Shown: piece by piece, positions 5,606-6,129 of the stretch
Position numbering within the stretch: the first letter of the stretch is position 1
How the letters are laid out: every line of letters begins with the position of its first letter
Source of the DNA: an uncultured Clostridia bacterium
GTDB lineage: Bacteria > Bacillota > Clostridia > Peptostreptococcales > Anaerovoracaceae
DNA: 6,129 nucleotides
NCBI GenBank assembly: GCA_946402595.1
Contig: CAMIWY010000093.1
Coordinates: forward strand, 1-6,129
Reading direction: 5' to 3'
Program-made: the position numbers and the translations under genes
The notes under the pieces: model-generated
The model's input: only the letters and a program-made list of their open reading frames with translations
Told to the model about the DNA's origin: nothing
The model's database searches: none

Positions 5606-6129
5606 ATGAAGCATAGAATCAGACAAATAATAACAATACTTCTCACACTCATCATGTCACTTTGCGTGATCTGCCTTGCAGGCTGCAGCCAGAAGAGCAG
5701 TGAGCCTGCTGATACGGAAAGTGCACCTGAGGAGGCGTCAACCGGCGATGTTGTCGTCCTGTTCACGAGCGATGTTCACTGCGGTGTGGATCAGGGCTGG
5801 GGTTATGCCGGCCTGCAGCAGATCAGGAACACTCTTGAGGCCAGGGGCGACCAGGTCCTGATGGTAGATAACGGGGATGCCATCCAGGGAGCGCCTATCG
5901 GAACGCTTTCGTCAGGCAAAGCCGTTGCGGAGCTAATGATGGAGGCCGGCTATGATGCAGCAATACCTGGCAACCATGAATTTGACTACGGTATGGAGAC
6001 CTTCCTTGAGATTGCCGGAAACTCAACTTTTCCTTATATCTGCTGCAATTTTATGAAGGACGGTGAGACGGTATTTGAGCCTTATATGGTTTTTGACAAG
6101 GGAGGAAAGAAGATCGCATTTATCGGTGT
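5606..6129 (+). CDS. Metallophosphoesterase / 5'-nucleotidase-family lipoprotein, second copy (3' end outside window)
   Basis: This is a paralogue of the gene at 2792, open to the window edge with 174 codons visible and no stop or frameshift. The two proteins align without gaps: 144 of 174 residues are identical, and from residue 49 on only 16 of 126 differ. Differences cluster in the signal peptide and in the linker (30-45), as expected for the free segment after a lipid anchor. The lipobox L-A-G-C (Cys27), SDVH (Asp56, His58), NGD (Asp91) and GNHEFD (Asn123, His124, Asp127) are kept. Near the metal site, NGDSIQGEP of the first copy reads NGDAIQGAP here (Ser92 to Ala, Glu96 to Ala). The start at 5606 has AGAGAGG at 5593-5599 and aligns with the start chosen for the first copy. 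The later histidine motifs and the substrate-binding domain are not in the window, so I cannot tell whether the gene is full length or whether its specificity differs. Confidence 0.93.
   Translation, partial: MKHRIRQIITILLTLIMSLCVICLAGCSQKSSEPADTESAPEEASTGDVVVLFTSDVHCGVDQGWGYAGLQQIRNTLEARGDQVLMVDNGDAIQGAPIGTLSSGKAVAELMMEAGYDAAIPGNHEFDYGMETFLEIAGNSTFPYICCNFMKDGETVFEPYMVFDKGGKKIAFIG

Overview
The window looks like a piece of a chromosome from a Gram-positive anaerobe of the class Clostridia. The evidence is a 5S rRNA tail of Firmicutes type, strong purine-rich Shine-Dalgarno sites, moderate GC content, lipoprotein signal peptides with a classical lipobox, and intrinsic terminators after the rRNA and two of the genes. 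I cannot name a genus. All supported genes are on the + strand.

Layout. Positions 1-50 are the 3' end of a 5S rRNA, followed by its terminator (75-111), so the left edge is the end of an rRNA operon. A non-coding gap of about 350 bases follows; its right end carries a candidate promoter with an extended -10 and a small palindrome at the predicted start site. Next is a large gene (465-2603) for a 712-residue envelope protein of no family I recognise. It has an N-terminal membrane anchor, two blocks of Leu-x-x-Gly heptads flanking a central region of about 360 residues, and a hydrophobic C-terminus. A strong terminator closes it. The rest is a small module: a metallophosphoesterase/5'-nucleotidase-family lipoprotein (2792-4501), a terminator, an EamA/DMT-family membrane transporter (4592-5476), and a second copy of the lipoprotein gene (5606 to the window edge, cut off). 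Over the 174 residues visible, the two copies align without gaps at 144/174 identities (about 83%).

How the genes may work together. The two lipoproteins should sit on the outer face of the membrane and remove phosphate from an external substrate. The transporter between them is a plausible carrier for the dephosphorylated product, but that link is inference from position only. In the complete copy the metal-binding and catalytic motifs are intact, but by-eye alignment suggests that the C-terminal residues that hold the nucleobase and ribose in UshA and CD73 are replaced. The substrate may therefore not be an ordinary nucleotide. The heptad protein has its own promoter and terminator and need not be functionally linked to the module.

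The points most worth following are the heptad protein's architecture, with the same Pro-interrupted motif in both blocks, and the duplicated phosphoesterase/transporter module with its altered substrate pocket. I saw no CRISPR array, transposase, tRNA or recognised riboswitch.
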